Positions 45,147 through 55,156 of a DNA stretch of 64,000 nucleotides are shown in pieces (within the stretch, counting starts at the first letter, position 1; each line of letters starts with the position of its first letter). A program made the position numbers and the translations under genes. Location of the stretch: the NCBI RefSeq assembly GCF_007644045.2, contig NZ_VMDW02000135.1, positions 1 through 64,000 of the forward strand, in the 5' to 3' direction. The DNA is from Vogesella urethralis (GTDB lineage Bacteria > Pseudomonadota > Gammaproteobacteria > Burkholderiales > Chromobacteriaceae). The notes beneath the pieces were generated by a model. It did not search any database. It was not told the origin of the DNA and worked only from the letters and a program-made list of their open reading frames with translations.

Positions 45147-45806
45147 TTAGTTGCGACCGCAGCAGGCTTTGTACTTCTTGCCGCTGCCGCAGGTGCACGG
45201 GTCGTTGCGGCCAACCTTGTTTTCGTTGCGCACGGTGGTGGGTGCCGCTTCCTTGGCGCGCCAGTAGGCGTAAACCGCCAGTACCGCGTCGTCCAGCTCG
45301 CCCTTGAAGCTTTCCAGCTCGCTGGCGCTGAACTGCATCAGCGGCGCTTCGCCTTCTTCGGCGTCGAACATGCCACCCAGCGCCATCACCGGCATCAGCA
45401 GCTCTTCAAAGCCTTCATCGTCAGCGGCTTCAAACCAGTCGGTCGGCACCACGTCCAGCGCGTACATGTAGGCGTTGCACCACGGGCGGAAGTCCGGCTC
45501 GTCGCTGTCGTCGGCGCTGTACAGCACCAGCTCCGGCAGGTCGCCATCGGCCAGCGCTTCGGCGGTGGCATCGTAGAATTTCTGCAGCAGCGCGCGCACT
45601 TCGGCTTCGTTCTCGCTGCCTTCAAAGCTCGGGGCATCACCCAGCACGTCACCCAGCCAGTCGTCGATACCCAGACGGTCCGGGCCACAGGCCAGTGCCA
45701 CGAAGAAACCTTGCACCTCGTCCGGGCGCATGGTGGTGCCGGCTTGCGACAGCGGGGTGAGCAGGGTTTCCAGACGGGTGAGGTCGGCTTCGTTGAATTC
45801 GGTCAT
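45147..45806 (-). CDS. UPF0149/YecA family protein with SEC-C motif
   Basis: A 219-aa acidic protein. The YecA/YgfB-like helical region (about 1-170) is followed by a C-terminal SEC-C zinc motif, [23 protein letters not shown] motifs bind zinc and contact SecB or ribosomes; the role of this stand-alone form is not established. The start [13 protein letters not shown] is chosen by homology. A 12-mer copy at 45207-45218 encodes K-V-G-R immediately before the SEC-C motif. Confidence 0.9.
   Translation of the reverse strand: MTEFNEADLTRLETLLTPLSQAGTTMRPDEVQGFFVALACGPDRLGIDDWLGDVLGDAPSFEGSENEAEVRALLQKFYDATAEALADGDLPELVLYSADDSDEPDFRPWCNAYMYALDVVPTDWFEAADDEGFEELLMPVMALGGMFDAEEGEAPLMQFSASELESFKGELDDAVLAVYAYWRAKEAAPTTVRNENKVGRNDPCTCGSGKKYKACCGRN
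45207..45218 (-). repeat. 12-mer AAGGTTGGCCGC, inside the SEC-C protein gene
   Basis: Exact copy on the coding strand, read as K-V-G-R. Confidence 0.9.
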
Positions 45807-45894
45807 GATGCAATCTCCAAAAGTATGGCGCGCATTGTAGCCCATCCACGCTGCCACAGAATTGTGACAGCACAAAAAACCCCGCCTCGGGCGC

Positions 45895-46258
45895 AATGCT
45901 GTTCAGTTAACCCGGACTGGCGTCTTCTTGGCTAGGAGTTTGCTGCGTTCAGTAGTGCTTTTGTGTCCGCGATGCGGACGATGATTAGATGCCGGATCCG
46001 CCCGGCAAACGGGAAAGGGGGCGGGTTGCCGCCCCCTTTTCATTCCCCCGCAACCCGGGGCTGCTCGAAACCCCGATCAAAATGGCACACCCCAGGCGCC
46101 GCCGAACTCGCCCCTCACTAACGGCTCGGGGCTCAAACAAATCGGCGTCTTAAAACCTAGGGCGTACCATTTTGACCGGCTCGCGCCAACGGGATGGGGC
46201 GCTTCACTCACGTCCTGCGACTTGAACACCAAACATATTCGGCTAACTGACTGGCATT
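45895..46258. mobile_element. MITE-like element, copy 2 (364 bp), with 12-bp target duplication in a terminator
   Basis: Same element as 33120-33481. The right terminal repeat TAACTGACTGGCATT is perfect; the left (AATGCTGTTCAGTTA) has three changes. CCGCCTCGGGCG occurs on both sides (45882-45893 and 46260-46271), a 12-bp target duplication. AACCCCGCC on the left (45878-45886) pairs with GGCGGGGTT on the right (46268-46276), showing that the target was the loop of the terminator of the acyl-CoA synthetase gene. The internal AAAGGGGGCGG/CCGCCCCCTTT hairpin is kept. Confidence 0.88.
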
Positions 46259-46288
46259 ACCGCCTCGGGCGGGGTTGGCCGCACGGCA

Positions 46289-47980
46289 TCAGGCGGTTCT
46301 GGCTTCGTCCAGCCCCAGTTTTTCCTTCATTTGCTGGCGCATGACGAATTTCTGGATCTTGCCGGTGATGGTCATCGGAAAGCTGTCGACAAACTCGATG
46401 TAGCGCGGAATCTTGTAATAGGCAATCTGCCCGTCGCAAAAGGCGCGGATGTCATCGGCGCTGCAGCTTTCCCCTTCGCGCAGGCGTATCCAGGCGCACA
46501 GCTCCTCGCCGTACTTGGCGTCCGGTACACCGATCACCTGCACGTCCTGCACCTTGGGGTGGCGGTAGAGGAATTCTTCGATCTCGCGCGGGTAGATGTT
46601 TTCGCCGCCGCGAATCACCATGTCTTTCACGCGGCCAACGATATTGCAGTAACCGTCGTCGTCCATCACCGCCAGATCGCCGGTGTGCATCCAGCCGGCG
46701 TCGTCAATCGCCTCGCGGGTTTTGGCTGGGTCGCCCCAGTAGCCCAGCATCACTGAATAACCGCGCGTCAGCAGCTCGCCGGTGTCGCCGCGCGGCACGA
46801 TGCGGCCGTTGGCATCCACGATCTTCACTTCCACGTGCGGGTGAATGCGGCCAACGGTGGCCACTTTTTTCTCCACCGGCGTGTCGGTGTGGCTCTGGAA
46901 GCTTACCGGGCTGGTTTCGGTCATGCCGTAGGCGATGGTGACCTCGGCCATATGCATCTGCGCCACCACCCGCTTCATTACCTCGATCGGGCACGGGCTG
47001 CCGGCCATGATGCCGGTACGCAGCGTGGCAAGGTCGAATTCGGCAAAGCGCGGGTGGTCCAGCACCGCGATGAACATGGTGGGCACGCCGTGCAGCGCGG
47101 TACAGCGCTCTGCCTGCACCGCCTCCAGCACAGCCAGTGGCTCGAACGCTTCGCTGGGGAACACCATGGCCGCGCCATGGGTGACGCAGGCCAGCACACC
47201 CAGCACCATGCCAAAGCAGTGGTACAGCGGCACCGGGATGCACAGCCGGTCGTCCGGGCTCAGGCGCATGGCCTCGCCGACGAAAAAGCCGTTGTTGAGG
47301 ATGTTGTGGTGCGTCAGCGTGGCGCCCTTGGGGCTGCCGGTGGTGCCGGAGGTAAACTGGATGTTGATGGCGTCGTCAAACTGCAGCGTGGCGGCGGTGG
47401 CGGCCAACGCTGCGCGCTCTTCTGTGCTGGCCTCTGCCAGCAGGCTGGCAAAGTTCAGCATACCCGGCGTGACATCGTCGCCCATGCGCACCACCCAGCG
47501 CAGCTCGGGCAAACGCGCGGCGTGCAGCTGGCCCAGCGCACTGGTTGTCAGCTCGGGTGCCAGGTCGGCCACCATGGCCAGGTAATCGCTGCTCTTGAAG
47601 CTGGGCGACAACACCAGCGCACGGCAGCCTACCTTGTTCAGGGCGTACTCCAGCTCGCTGCGACGGTACGCCGGGTTGATATTGACCAGCACCAGCCCCG
47701 CCTTGGCGGTCGCAAACTGCATCAGCACCCATTCCACATTATTCTGCGACCAGATCCCTACCCGCTCGCCCGGCTGCAAGCCCAGCCGGCGCAGGCCGCA
47801 GGCCAGCCGTGTGACCTGCTCGCCGAACTCGGCGTAGGTCCAGCGCACCTGCTGTTGCCGCACGATCAAGGCGTCGCGCGCGGCGTAGCGCTGGCAGGCG
47901 TCGTCGAAATACTGGCCGATGGTCTGGCCGATGAGCGGGGTGGCACTGGTACCGTGCACGTAGCTGGGCAAGCGGGTCAT
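46289..47980 (-). CDS. AMP-dependent acyl-CoA synthetase (FadD-like)
   Basis: A 563-aa ATP-dependent CoA ligase. The P-loop is [17 protein letters not shown], the hinge region has [32 protein letters not shown], and the catalytic lysine is near the end in [12 protein letters not shown]. It is divergent from liuR across a LiuR-type palindrome, so it is probably a LiuR regulon member activating a branched- or medium-chain acid such as isovalerate; the substrate is inferred from context only. Confidence 0.9.
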   Translation of the reverse strand: MTRLPSYVHGTSATPLIGQTIGQYFDDACQRYAARDALIVRQQQVRWTYAEFGEQVTRLACGLRRLGLQPGERVGIWSQNNVEWVLMQFATAKAGLVLVNINPAYRRSELEYALNKVGCRALVLSPSFKSSDYLAMVADLAPELTTSALGQLHAARLPELRWVVRMGDDVTPGMLNFASLLAEASTEERAALAATAATLQFDDAINIQFTSGTTGSPKGATLTHHNILNNGFFVGEAMRLSPDDRLCIPVPLYHCFGMVLGVLACVTHGAAMVFPSEAFEPLAVLEAVQAERCTALHGVPTMFIAVLDHPRFAEFDLATLRTGIMAGSPCPIEVMKRVVAQMHMAEVTIAYGMTETSPVSFQSHTDTPVEKKVATVGRIHPHVEVKIVDANGRIVPRGDTGELLTRGYSVMLGYWGDPAKTREAIDDAGWMHTGDLAVMDDDGYCNIVGRVKDMVIRGGENIYPREIEEFLYRHPKVQDVQVIGVPDAKYGEELCAWIRLREGESCSADDIRAFCDGQIAYYKIPRYIEFVDSFPMTITGKIQKFVMRQQMKEKLGLDEARTA

Positions 47981-48028
47981 GGCGAAGTCTCCGGTGGATG
48001 CTGTTGTCTTTGTGCGTGCAACTTACTA

Positions 48029-48042
48029 TTACGTTAACGTAA
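48029..48042. promoter_or_regulatory. LiuR operator, divergent synthetase-liuR promoter
   Basis: TTACGTTAACGTAA, a perfect 14-bp palindrome matching the LiuR motif known from proteobacteria. It is repeated at 57544 and, nearly so, at 48554. Confidence 0.8.
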
Positions 48043-48109
48043 ACTCAAGCACGCCACGGGCAAGGTGGGCAAAAAACGCTACAATCGCGGCAGAACAACA
48101 GGAACCATC

Positions 48110-48511
48110 ATGAGCGACGACCGCCTCTTTACCATTTCCGACCTCGCACGCGATTTCGACATCACGTTGCGCACCATCCGCTTTTACGAAGAACAAGGCC
48201 TGATCGAACCGCAGCGCGAAGGACGCCAGCGGCTGTTTACCCACCGCGACCGCGCCCGGCTGAAGCTGATCCTGCGCGGCAAGCGCATTGGCCTGGCGCT
48301 GTCGGAGATCCGCGAGATCCTCGACCTGTACGAACTGGCCCGCGACGAAGCCAGCCAGTCGCTGAAGCTGCTGCAGCTCTTGTCCGAGCGCAAGAAGCAG
48401 CTGGAAGAACAACGCCGCGATATCGACGCGGTGCTGGCCGAAATCGTCACCCTGGAAGGCCACTGCCGCCAGGTGATCGACACCGTCACCGGCAAAGACG
48501 CCACAAGCTGA
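48110..48511 (+). CDS. liuR: MerR family regulator LiuR
   Basis: A 133-aa repressor of branched-chain amino acid and isovalerate catabolism. The MerR winged helix (LFTISDLARDFDITLRTIRFYEEQGLIEPQREGRQRLFT) is followed by a coiled dimerisation helix rich in Lys/Glu/Gln. There is no C-terminal metal-binding cysteine set. The start MSDDRLFT follows CAGGAACC. It is next to liuA and its palindromic sites flank it on both sides. Confidence 0.93.
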   Translation: MSDDRLFTISDLARDFDITLRTIRFYEEQGLIEPQREGRQRLFTHRDRARLKLILRGKRIGLALSEIREILDLYELARDEASQSLKLLQLLSERKKQLEEQRRDIDAVLAEIVTLEGHCRQVIDTVTGKDATS

Positions 48512-48553
48512 GACGTTTTTCACCATCCTGCGGGATGGTTTTGTCATCTCGTA

Positions 48554-48568
48554 TTGACGTTAACGTAA
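48554..48568. promoter_or_regulatory. LiuR operator at the liuA promoter
   Basis: TTGACGTTAACGTAA overlaps a possible -35 box (TTGACG). A wider symmetry, TTGAC to GTCAA, extends to 48579. It sits 120 bases upstream of liuA. Confidence 0.78.
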
Positions 48569-48689
48569 GCGTAAGTCAACATAAAACCATGCACGGCGGA
48601 AAAACCGCCTATCAATACAAGGCCCCCCCGGCACACGGCACGCGGGGGCACACAGAGACAGCCGCCCGCCCGGGCACGGAGGAGAAAAC

Positions 48690-49859
48690 ATGTACAGCAG
48701 CCTGCGCTTTGACTTTGGCGAAACCTACGACATGCTGCGCGAAGCGGTGCGCGAATTCGCCGCCAGCGAGATCGCACCGCGCGCCGCCGACATCGACCGC
48801 GACAACCTGTTTCCGGCCGACCTGTGGAAGAAGTTCGGCGACCTGGGCCTCTTGGGCATTACCGTGTCCGAGCAATACGGCGGCGCCAATATGGGCTACC
48901 TGGCGCACATGATTGCCATGGAAGAAATCAGCCGCGCCAGCGCCTCGGTGGCACTGTCCTACGGTGCTCACTCCAATCTGTGCGTGAACCAGATCTTCAA
49001 GAACGGTAACGACGAACAGCGCCAGAAATACCTGCCCAAGCTGATCAGCGGCGACCATATCGGCGCGCTGGCGATGTCCGAACCCAACGCCGGCTCCGAC
49101 GTGGTGAGCATGAAACTGCGCGCCGACAAGGTGGATGGCGGCTACAAGCTCAACGGCAGCAAGATGTGGATCACCAACGGCGGCGACGCCGATACCCTGG
49201 TGGTGTACGCCAAGACCGACGTCAACGCCGGCCCCAAAGGCATTACCGCCTTCATCGTGGAAAAGGGCTTTGCCGGCTTCAGCCACGGCAGCAAGCTGGA
49301 CAAGCTGGGCATGCGCGGCTCCAACACCTACCCCATTTTCTTTGACGACTGTTTCGTGCCGGACGCCAACGTGCTTGGCGGTGAAGGCAACGGCGTGAAA
49401 GTGCTGATGAGCGGCCTGGACTTCGAGCGCGCCGTGTTGGCCGCAGGCCCGCTGGGCATCATGCAAGGCTGCATGGACGTGGTGGTGCCCTACCTGAACG
49501 ACCGCAAGCAGTTTGGCCAGGCCATCGGCGACTTCCAGCTGATGCAGGGCAAACTGGCCGATATGTACGTCAAGCTGTCGGCCAGCCGCGCCTACGTGTA
49601 CGCCGTGGGCCAGGCGCTGGACCGTGGCGAGCAAGGCCGCCAGACGCGCAAAGACGCCGCCGGTGCCATCCTGTACGCCGCCGAAGGCGCCACCCAGATG
49701 GCGCTGGACGCCATCCAGTGCCTAGGGGGTAACGGCTACATTAACGAATACCCCACCGGCCGCCTGCTGCGCGACGCCAAGCTGTACGAAATCGGCGCCG
49801 GCACCAGCGAAATCCGCCGCTGGCTGATCGGCCGCGAGCTGATGGCCGAAACCCGCTAA
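48690..49859 (+). CDS. liuA: Isovaleryl-CoA dehydrogenase
   Basis: FAD enzyme that oxidises isovaleryl-CoA to 3-methylcrotonyl-CoA. It has 389 aa. The catalytic glutamate of this subfamily is in [16 protein letters not shown], and FAD contacts are in [26 protein letters not shown] and [12 protein letters not shown]. It is the first gene of the liu operon with CGGAGGAGA before the ATG. Confidence 0.96.
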   Translation: MYSSLRFDFGETYDMLREAVREFAASEIAPRAADIDRDNLFPADLWKKFGDLGLLGITVSEQYGGANMGYLAHMIAMEEISRASASVALSYGAHSNLCVNQIFKNGNDEQRQKYLPKLISGDHIGALAMSEPNAGSDVVSMKLRADKVDGGYKLNGSKMWITNGGDADTLVVYAKTDVNAGPKGITAFIVEKGFAGFSHGSKLDKLGMRGSNTYPIFFDDCFVPDANVLGGEGNGVKVLMSGLDFERAVLAAGPLGIMQGCMDVVVPYLNDRKQFGQAIGDFQLMQGKLADMYVKLSASRAYVYAVGQALDRGEQGRQTRKDAAGAILYAAEGATQMALDAIQCLGGNGYINEYPTGRLLRDAKLYEIGAGTSEIRRWLIGRELMAETR

Positions 49860-49880
49860 GCCTTCAAAGACTATTCTTCA

Positions 49881-49996
49881 GCCACGAAAGCACACGAAAA
49901 AACACGGAAAGCAAAGCGCGCCCCCAGCGCAGTGATGAGCGAGCATCTGGATCAGCCCGGCCCTTTCAGTCCGTGTTTTCCGTGTGATTCCGTGGC
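49881..49996. repeat. Liu-operon intergenic inverted repeat, copy 1 (liuA-liuB)
   Basis: Left arm GCCACGAAAGCACACG (49881) and right arm CGTGTGATTCCGTGGC (ending 49996) are near complements, extended by AAACACGG/CCGTGTTT, with about 60 bases between. The same element fills the next two gaps. Confidence 0.85.
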
Positions 49997-50017
49997 AAAA
50001 ATAACAGGGTCTACAAC

Positions 50018-51616
50018 ATGCCCATCATCGAATCCAAGCTGTCCCCGCGCGCGGCCGACTTCCAGGCCAACGCCGACAAGATGCGCAGCATCGTCGCCGA
50101 CCTGAAAGCCAAAGTGGCCCGTGCCGCGCTGGGTGGCGGCGACAAGGCACGCGACAAGCATGTGGCCAAAGGCAAGCTACTGCCGCGCGAACGCATCGAC
50201 CTGCTGCTGGACCCGGGCGCGCCGTTCCTGGAGCTGTCGCAGCTGGCTGCCTTCGGCATGTACAACGACGAGGCGCCGGGTGCTGGCGTCATCACCGGGG
50301 TTGGCCGCATCAGCGGCATCGACTGCCTGATCGTGGCCAACGACGCCACCGTCAAAGGCGGCACCTACTACCCGATGACCGTCAAAAAACACCTGCGCGC
50401 GCAGGAAATCGCCCGCGAAAACCGCCTGCCCTGCGTGTATCTGGTGGATTCCGGCGGCGCCTTCCTGCCGCTGCAAGACGAAGTGTTCCCCGACCGCGAA
50501 CACTTCGGCCGCATCTTCTACAACCAGGCCAACCTGTCGGCTGCCGGCATTCCGCAGATTGCGGTGGTAATGGGCAGCTGCACCGCCGGTGGCGCCTACG
50601 TGCCGGCGATGAGCGACGAAACCGTTATCGTGAAGGAACAAGGCACCATCTTCCTGGGCGGGCCGCCGCTGGTGAAAGCGGCCACCGGTGAAGTGGTGTC
50701 TGCCGAAGAGCTGGGCGGCGGCGACGTGCACACCCGCATCAGCGGCGTGGCCGACCACCTGGCGCAAAGCGACGCCCACGCGCTGGCCATTGCCCGCCGC
50801 ATCGTGGCCGACCTGAACTGGCAAAAGCAGGGCCGGCTGGACCGCGCCGCGCCGCTGCCACCGCGCTACCCGGCCGAGGAGCTGTACGGCGTCATCCCCG
50901 CCGACAGCAAAAAGCCGTTCGACGTGCGCGAGATCATCGCCCGCCTGGTGGACGACTCCGACTTCGACGAATTCAAGCAGAACTACGGCACCACTCTGGT
51001 TACCGGTTTTGCCCGCCTCAACGGCTACCGCGTCGGCATCATCGCCAACAACGGCATCCTGTTTTCCGAGTCAGCACTGAAGGGTGCCCACTTTGTCGAG
51101 CTGTGTTGCCAGCGTGGCATTCCGCTGATCTTCCTGCAGAACATCACCGGCTTCATGGTGGGCAAGAAATACGAAAACGGCGGCATCGCCAAGGACGGCG
51201 CCAAGCTGGTCACCGCCGTGGCCTGCGCCAGCGTGCCCAAGTTCACCGTGCTGATCGGCGGCAGCTTCGGCGCCGGCAACTACGGCATGTGCGGCCGCGC
51301 CTACAGCCCGCGCTTTTTGTGGATGTGGCCCAATAGCCGCATTTCGGTGATGGGGGGCGAACAGGCCGCCGGCGTGCTGGCCCAAGTGAAGAAAGAGCAG
51401 CTGGGCGACGCGTTCAGCGTCGAACAGGAAGAAGCGCTGAAAGCACCCGTACGCGAGCAGTACGAACGCCAAGGCCACCCTTACTACGCCAGCGCCCGCC
51501 TGTGGGACGACGGCGTGATCGACCCGGCACAAACGCGCGAGGTGCTAAGCCTGGCGCTGGAAGCCAGCCTGTCGGCACCGGTGGAAAGCACGCGTTTCGG
51601 CGTGTTCCGTATGTAA
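50018..51616 (+). CDS. liuB: 3-methylcrotonyl-CoA carboxylase beta (carboxyltransferase) subunit
   Basis: Transfers the carboxyl group from biotin to 3-methylcrotonyl-CoA. It has 532 aa with two crotonase-fold halves: [19 protein letters not shown] and [14 protein letters not shown] in the first, [23 protein letters not shown] and [16 protein letters not shown] in the second, the last being characteristic of MCC-beta. It forms a complex with LiuD. Confidence 0.96.
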   Translation: MPIIESKLSPRAADFQANADKMRSIVADLKAKVARAALGGGDKARDKHVAKGKLLPRERIDLLLDPGAPFLELSQLAAFGMYNDEAPGAGVITGVGRISGIDCLIVANDATVKGGTYYPMTVKKHLRAQEIARENRLPCVYLVDSGGAFLPLQDEVFPDREHFGRIFYNQANLSAAGIPQIAVVMGSCTAGGAYVPAMSDETVIVKEQGTIFLGGPPLVKAATGEVVSAEELGGGDVHTRISGVADHLAQSDAHALAIARRIVADLNWQKQGRLDRAAPLPPRYPAEELYGVIPADSKKPFDVREIIARLVDDSDFDEFKQNYGTTLVTGFARLNGYRVGIIANNGILFSESALKGAHFVELCCQRGIPLIFLQNITGFMVGKKYENGGIAKDGAKLVTAVACASVPKFTVLIGGSFGAGNYGMCGRAYSPRFLWMWPNSRISVMGGEQAAGVLAQVKKEQLGDAFSVEQEEALKAPVREQYERQGHPYYASARLWDDGVIDPAQTREVLSLALEASLSAPVESTRFGVFRM

Positions 51617-51628
51617 TTTTTTTATTTA

Positions 51629-51729
51629 GCCACGGAAGCACACGGAAGACACAGAAGCAAACCCGAACCCGTAAGACCGGCTCGAAGCTGCATTCGCCTT
51701 TTTCCGTGTTCTCGGTGTGGTTCCGTGGC
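51629..51729. repeat. Liu-operon intergenic inverted repeat, copy 2 (liuB-liuC)
   Basis: GCCACGGAAGCACACGGAAG at the left and the near complement (TTCCGTGTTCTC, GGTGTGGTTCCGTGGC) at the right. Confidence 0.85.
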
Positions 51730-51750
51730 AAAAAATGAGAGGGTTTTCAA

Positions 51751-52536
51751 ATGAACTACAGCACTTTGGAAATCACCCGCAGCGGCCAGGTGGCCACCGT
51801 CTGGATGAACCGCCCCGAGCTGCACAACGCGATGAACGAACACCTCATCGCCGACCTTACAGCCGCCTTCCGCGAACTGAACCGTGACGACGCCGTGCGC
51901 GTGATCGTGCTGGCCGGCCACGGCAAGAGCTTTTCGGCTGGCGCCGACCTGGACTGGATGCGCCGCGCCGCCGGCTACACCGAAGCGCAAAACCTGGAAG
52001 ACGCCAACAAGTTGGCCGCCATGCTGAAGGGCATCTACCGCAGCAAGAAACCGGTGATCGCCCGCATTCACGGCGCCGCGCTGGCCGGCGGTACCGGCCT
52101 GACCGCCGTATGCGATATCGCCGTGGCCACCGACGCTGCCCGCTTTGCGCTCACCGAAGTGCGACTGGGCCTGATTCCGGCCACCATCGGCCCCTACGTG
52201 GCCGATGCCATCGGCTGGCGCCAGGCACGGCGTTACTTCCTCAGCGCCGAGCGCATCGACGCCGCCACCGCGCTGCGCATCGGCCTGGTACACGAAGTGG
52301 TGGCCGAGGACGCGCTGGATAGCCGCATCGCCGAGATCGCCGCCGAGCTGTGCAAGGGTGCACCGCACGCACTGGCTGCCGCCAAAGAGCTGCTGGGCTG
52401 CCTGCACGACAGTTCACCGCTCAACGACGAGCTGCTGTCGGATACCGCGCACCGCATTGCCGCCATCCGTATCACCGACGAAGCCCGCGAAGGCCTGGCC
52501 GCCTTTTTCGAGAAGCGTCCGCCTAGCTGGCAATGA
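51751..52536 (+). CDS. liuC: 3-methylglutaconyl-CoA hydratase
   Basis: Crotonase-family hydratase of 261 aa acting on the LiuBD product. Oxyanion-hole segments are GHGKSFSAGADLDWM and HGAALAGGTGLTAVCDIAVA, followed by FALTEVRLGLIPATIGPYV, typical of the AUH/LiuC branch. Gene order supports the assignment over a general enoyl-CoA hydratase. Confidence 0.94.
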   Translation: MNYSTLEITRSGQVATVWMNRPELHNAMNEHLIADLTAAFRELNRDDAVRVIVLAGHGKSFSAGADLDWMRRAAGYTEAQNLEDANKLAAMLKGIYRSKKPVIARIHGAALAGGTGLTAVCDIAVATDAARFALTEVRLGLIPATIGPYVADAIGWRQARRYFLSAERIDAATALRIGLVHEVVAEDALDSRIAEIAAELCKGAPHALAAAKELLGCLHDSSPLNDELLSDTAHRIAAIRITDEAREGLAAFFEKRPPSWQ

Positions 52537-52542
52537 TTTTTC

Positions 52543-52708
52543 GCCACAGAAGCACACGCAAGACACGGACAAGACGGAATACAGCGCTGCAGACCCTGTA
52601 GCCGAACGGTGACGGGTTACCTGCCACCCGGATGGGCAGGCAGCCTCGTACCGGGTTTGTACCAAAGCCCCCGGCTTTCTCTCGTGACTTTCGTGTGGTT
52701 TCGTGGCC
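52543..52708. repeat. Liu-operon intergenic inverted repeat, copy 3 (liuC-liuD)
   Basis: GCCACAGAAGCACACGCAAG at the left and TTTCGTGTGGTTTCGTGGC at the right; the most diverged copy. Confidence 0.8.
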
Positions 52709-52800
52709 AGACAGGACACACCATGCACGCCTACCCTACCCCTTGCGCCAGCCGCGTTGCGGCCAACCCTGCGCCGGCCGCCCCCGAGGTAAACCGCCCC

Positions 52801-54768
52801 ATGTTCAGCAAGATCCTCATTGCCAACCGCGGCGAGATTGCCTGCCGCGTGATCAAGACCGCCCGTGCCATGGGTATCCGCACCGTGGCGGTGTACTCCG
52901 ACGCCGACGCCGGCGCCCGCTTTGTGAAGCTGGCCGACGAAGCCTGGCGCCTGGGCCCGGCCCCGGCGGCCGAGTCGTACCTGAAGGCCGAGCTGATCCT
53001 GGACATCGCCCGCCAGAGCGGCGCCCAGGCCGTGCACCCCGGCTACGGCTTTTTATCGGAAAACGAAGACTTCGCCGCCGCCTGCGAAGCCGCCGGCATC
53101 GCCTTCATCGGCCCGCCGGCCAGCGCCATTGCCGCCATGGGTAGCAAGTCGGCCGCCAAGGCGCTGATGGAAAAAGCCGGTGTGCCGCTGGTGCCAGGCT
53201 ACCACGGCGACGAACAGGCCCCCGCCTTCCTGCAGGCGCAAGCCGACGCCATGGGCTACCCGGTGCTGATCAAGGCCAGCGCCGGCGGTGGCGGCAAAGG
53301 CATGCGCATCGTGGAAAAAAGCGCCGACTTCGAGGCTGCGCTGGCCAGCTGCCAGCGCGAGGCGCGCGCCAGCTTTGGCGACGACAAGGTACTGGTAGAG
53401 AAATACCTGACCCGCCCGCGCCACGTGGAAATCCAGGTATTTGCCGATAGCCTGGGCGGCTGCGTCTACCTGTTCGAACGTGACTGTTCGGTACAACGCC
53501 GCCACCAGAAAGTGCTGGAAGAAGCGCCGGCCCCGCACCTGCCGGCCGACACCCGCCGCGCGATGGGCGAGGCCGCCGTGGCCGCCGCCCGTGCCGTCGG
53601 CTACGTGGGCGCCGGCACCGTCGAGTTCATCATGGACGTCAACAGCGGCCAGTTCTACTTCATGGAAATGAACACCCGCCTGCAGGTAGAACACCCGGTG
53701 ACCGAGATGATCACCGGCCAGGACCTGGTGGCATGGCAGCTGAAAGTGGCCTGCGGCCAACCTTTGCCGCTGGCACAAAACCAGCTGCAGATTCGCGGCC
53801 ACAGCATCGAGGCGCGCATCTACGCCGAAGACCCGGACAAAGGCTTCCTGCCGGCCACCGGCACGCTGGTGCACCTGGTGCCGCCGCCGGAAAGCGGCAA
53901 TGTGCGGGTGGATACCGGCGTGCTGCAGGGCGACAGCATCAGCCCGTTCTACGACCCGATGATCGCCAAGCTGATCGTGTGGGGCGAAAGCCGCGAAGCC
54001 GCGCTACAGCAGCTGGACGCCGCGCTGGCCGCCTACCAGGTGGTGGGCGTCACCACCAATATCCGCTTCCTGCGCCGCATTGCGGCCAACGTGGACTTTG
54101 CCAGCGGCAACGTGGACACCGGCCTGATAGCGCGCCACCACGACAGCCTGCTGCCCGCGCCTGCCGCCCCAAGCGCGACACAGCTCGCCTTGCTGGCACT
54201 GGCCGAAGTGCTGGCCAGCCAGGCCAGCGGCGACGCTGCCTTTGCCGCGCTGGCCGGCTGGCGCCTGAACGGCAGCCACACCCGCAGCATCCGCTTCGAG
54301 CAGGGCGACACCCGCCACAGCGTAACGCTGCAACACGATGCCGACGGCTACCGCATCGCCGCCGCCGACAGCACGCTGCACGCCCAGGCCAGCCTGCACG
54401 GCCACTCGCTGCGCGTGACACTGGATGGCAAGCAACTGGCCGCCACCGTGGTGCGCCACGGCCGGCAACGCGTGCTGTTTGTCGACGGCGAACGCGTGGC
54501 GCTGGACTACGTGGACCCGTACGCCTTTACCGAAGGCGGCGTGCACGGCGAAACCCACCTCAAGGCACCGATGCCGGGCCGCGTGGTGGCACTGGTAGCC
54601 GAAGCCGGCGCCCGCATCGCCAAGGGTGAGCCGCTGCTGATCCTGGAAGCAATGAAAATGGAACACACCATCACCGCCCCGGCCGACGGCGTGGTGAAGG
54701 CGTTCTACTTTGCCGCCGGCGAGCAGGTAGGCGACGGCGACGAGCTGGTGGATTTCGAGGCGGACTAA
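52801..54768 (+). CDS. liuD: 3-methylcrotonyl-CoA carboxylase alpha (biotin carboxylase) subunit
   Basis: Biotin carboxylase plus biotin carrier, 655 aa. FSKILIANRGEIACRVIKTA starts the pre-ATP-grasp domain, KASAGGGGKGMR is the ATP loop, MEMNTRLQVEHPVTE is the active site, and EAMKMEH near the C-terminus holds the biotinylated lysine. The start at 52801 follows GAGGT; an ATG at 52723 would add 26 residues that are not conserved and that span a copy of the repeated 10-mer. A 12-mer at 53753 is read G-Q-P-L. Confidence 0.95.
   Translation: MFSKILIANRGEIACRVIKTARAMGIRTVAVYSDADAGARFVKLADEAWRLGPAPAAESYLKAELILDIARQSGAQAVHPGYGFLSENEDFAAACEAAGIAFIGPPASAIAAMGSKSAAKALMEKAGVPLVPGYHGDEQAPAFLQAQADAMGYPVLIKASAGGGGKGMRIVEKSADFEAALASCQREARASFGDDKVLVEKYLTRPRHVEIQVFADSLGGCVYLFERDCSVQRRHQKVLEEAPAPHLPADTRRAMGEAAVAAARAVGYVGAGTVEFIMDVNSGQFYFMEMNTRLQVEHPVTEMITGQDLVAWQLKVACGQPLPLAQNQLQIRGHSIEARIYAEDPDKGFLPATGTLVHLVPPPESGNVRVDTGVLQGDSISPFYDPMIAKLIVWGESREAALQQLDAALAAYQVVGVTTNIRFLRRIAANVDFASGNVDTGLIARHHDSLLPAPAAPSATQLALLALAEVLASQASGDAAFAALAGWRLNGSHTRSIRFEQGDTRHSVTLQHDADGYRIAAADSTLHAQASLHGHSLRVTLDGKQLAATVVRHGRQRVLFVDGERVALDYVDPYAFTEGGVHGETHLKAPMPGRVVALVAEAGARIAKGEPLLILEAMKMEHTITAPADGVVKAFYFAAGEQVGDGDELVDFEAD
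53753..53764 (-). repeat. 12-mer AAGGTTGGCCGC, inside liuD
   Basis: Exact copy opposite to the coding strand; read by the gene as (C)-G-Q-P-L. Confidence 0.9.
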
Positions 54769-54815
54769 TGCTGTTGGGTTAACATGGTGATCATCATCAT
54801 CGCCTTGCCAACCCT

Positions 54816-55112
54816 ATGACCCGATATACCTTTGGCTGGCTAGTTACCTTGGCCGGCCTGGCTTTGGCGGCTTACCACCTGTTTGCACTCTGGCAGGCCT
54901 GGGATGCCAGACCGCCAAACTCCGGGCTGTGGGCGTGGTTGCAGCTGCTACCACCCGACCCGGCCAGGCCAGTCCGGCTAGGTGACCTCAGCGGCTTTAT
55001 CCATCTGCTGTCATGGATTGCCCCGCCCGGCTTATCGCAGCTGCTTGTGCGCGCGGGCTGGATCGCGGCCGGCTTGTGGCTGGCGCGTTTTGGCTACCGC
55101 AGCCGCTATTGA
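54816..55112 (+). CDS. Small membrane protein inside the liu operon
   Basis: A 98-aa protein starting MTRYTFGWLVTLAGLALAAYHLF. Two hydrophobic segments lie at about 6-26 and 60-92. No family is recognised. It lies between liuD and liuE on the same strand, with 47 and 44 bases to its neighbours, so it should be cotranscribed; no role in leucine catabolism is known to me. Confidence 0.6.
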   Translation: MTRYTFGWLVTLAGLALAAYHLFALWQAWDARPPNSGLWAWLQLLPPDPARPVRLGDLSGFIHLLSWIAPPGLSQLLVRAGWIAAGLWLARFGYRSRY

Positions 55113-55156
55113 AATATCTGCGCCCGTCAGCAATGGGTGCATGGAGGAAAACCTGC

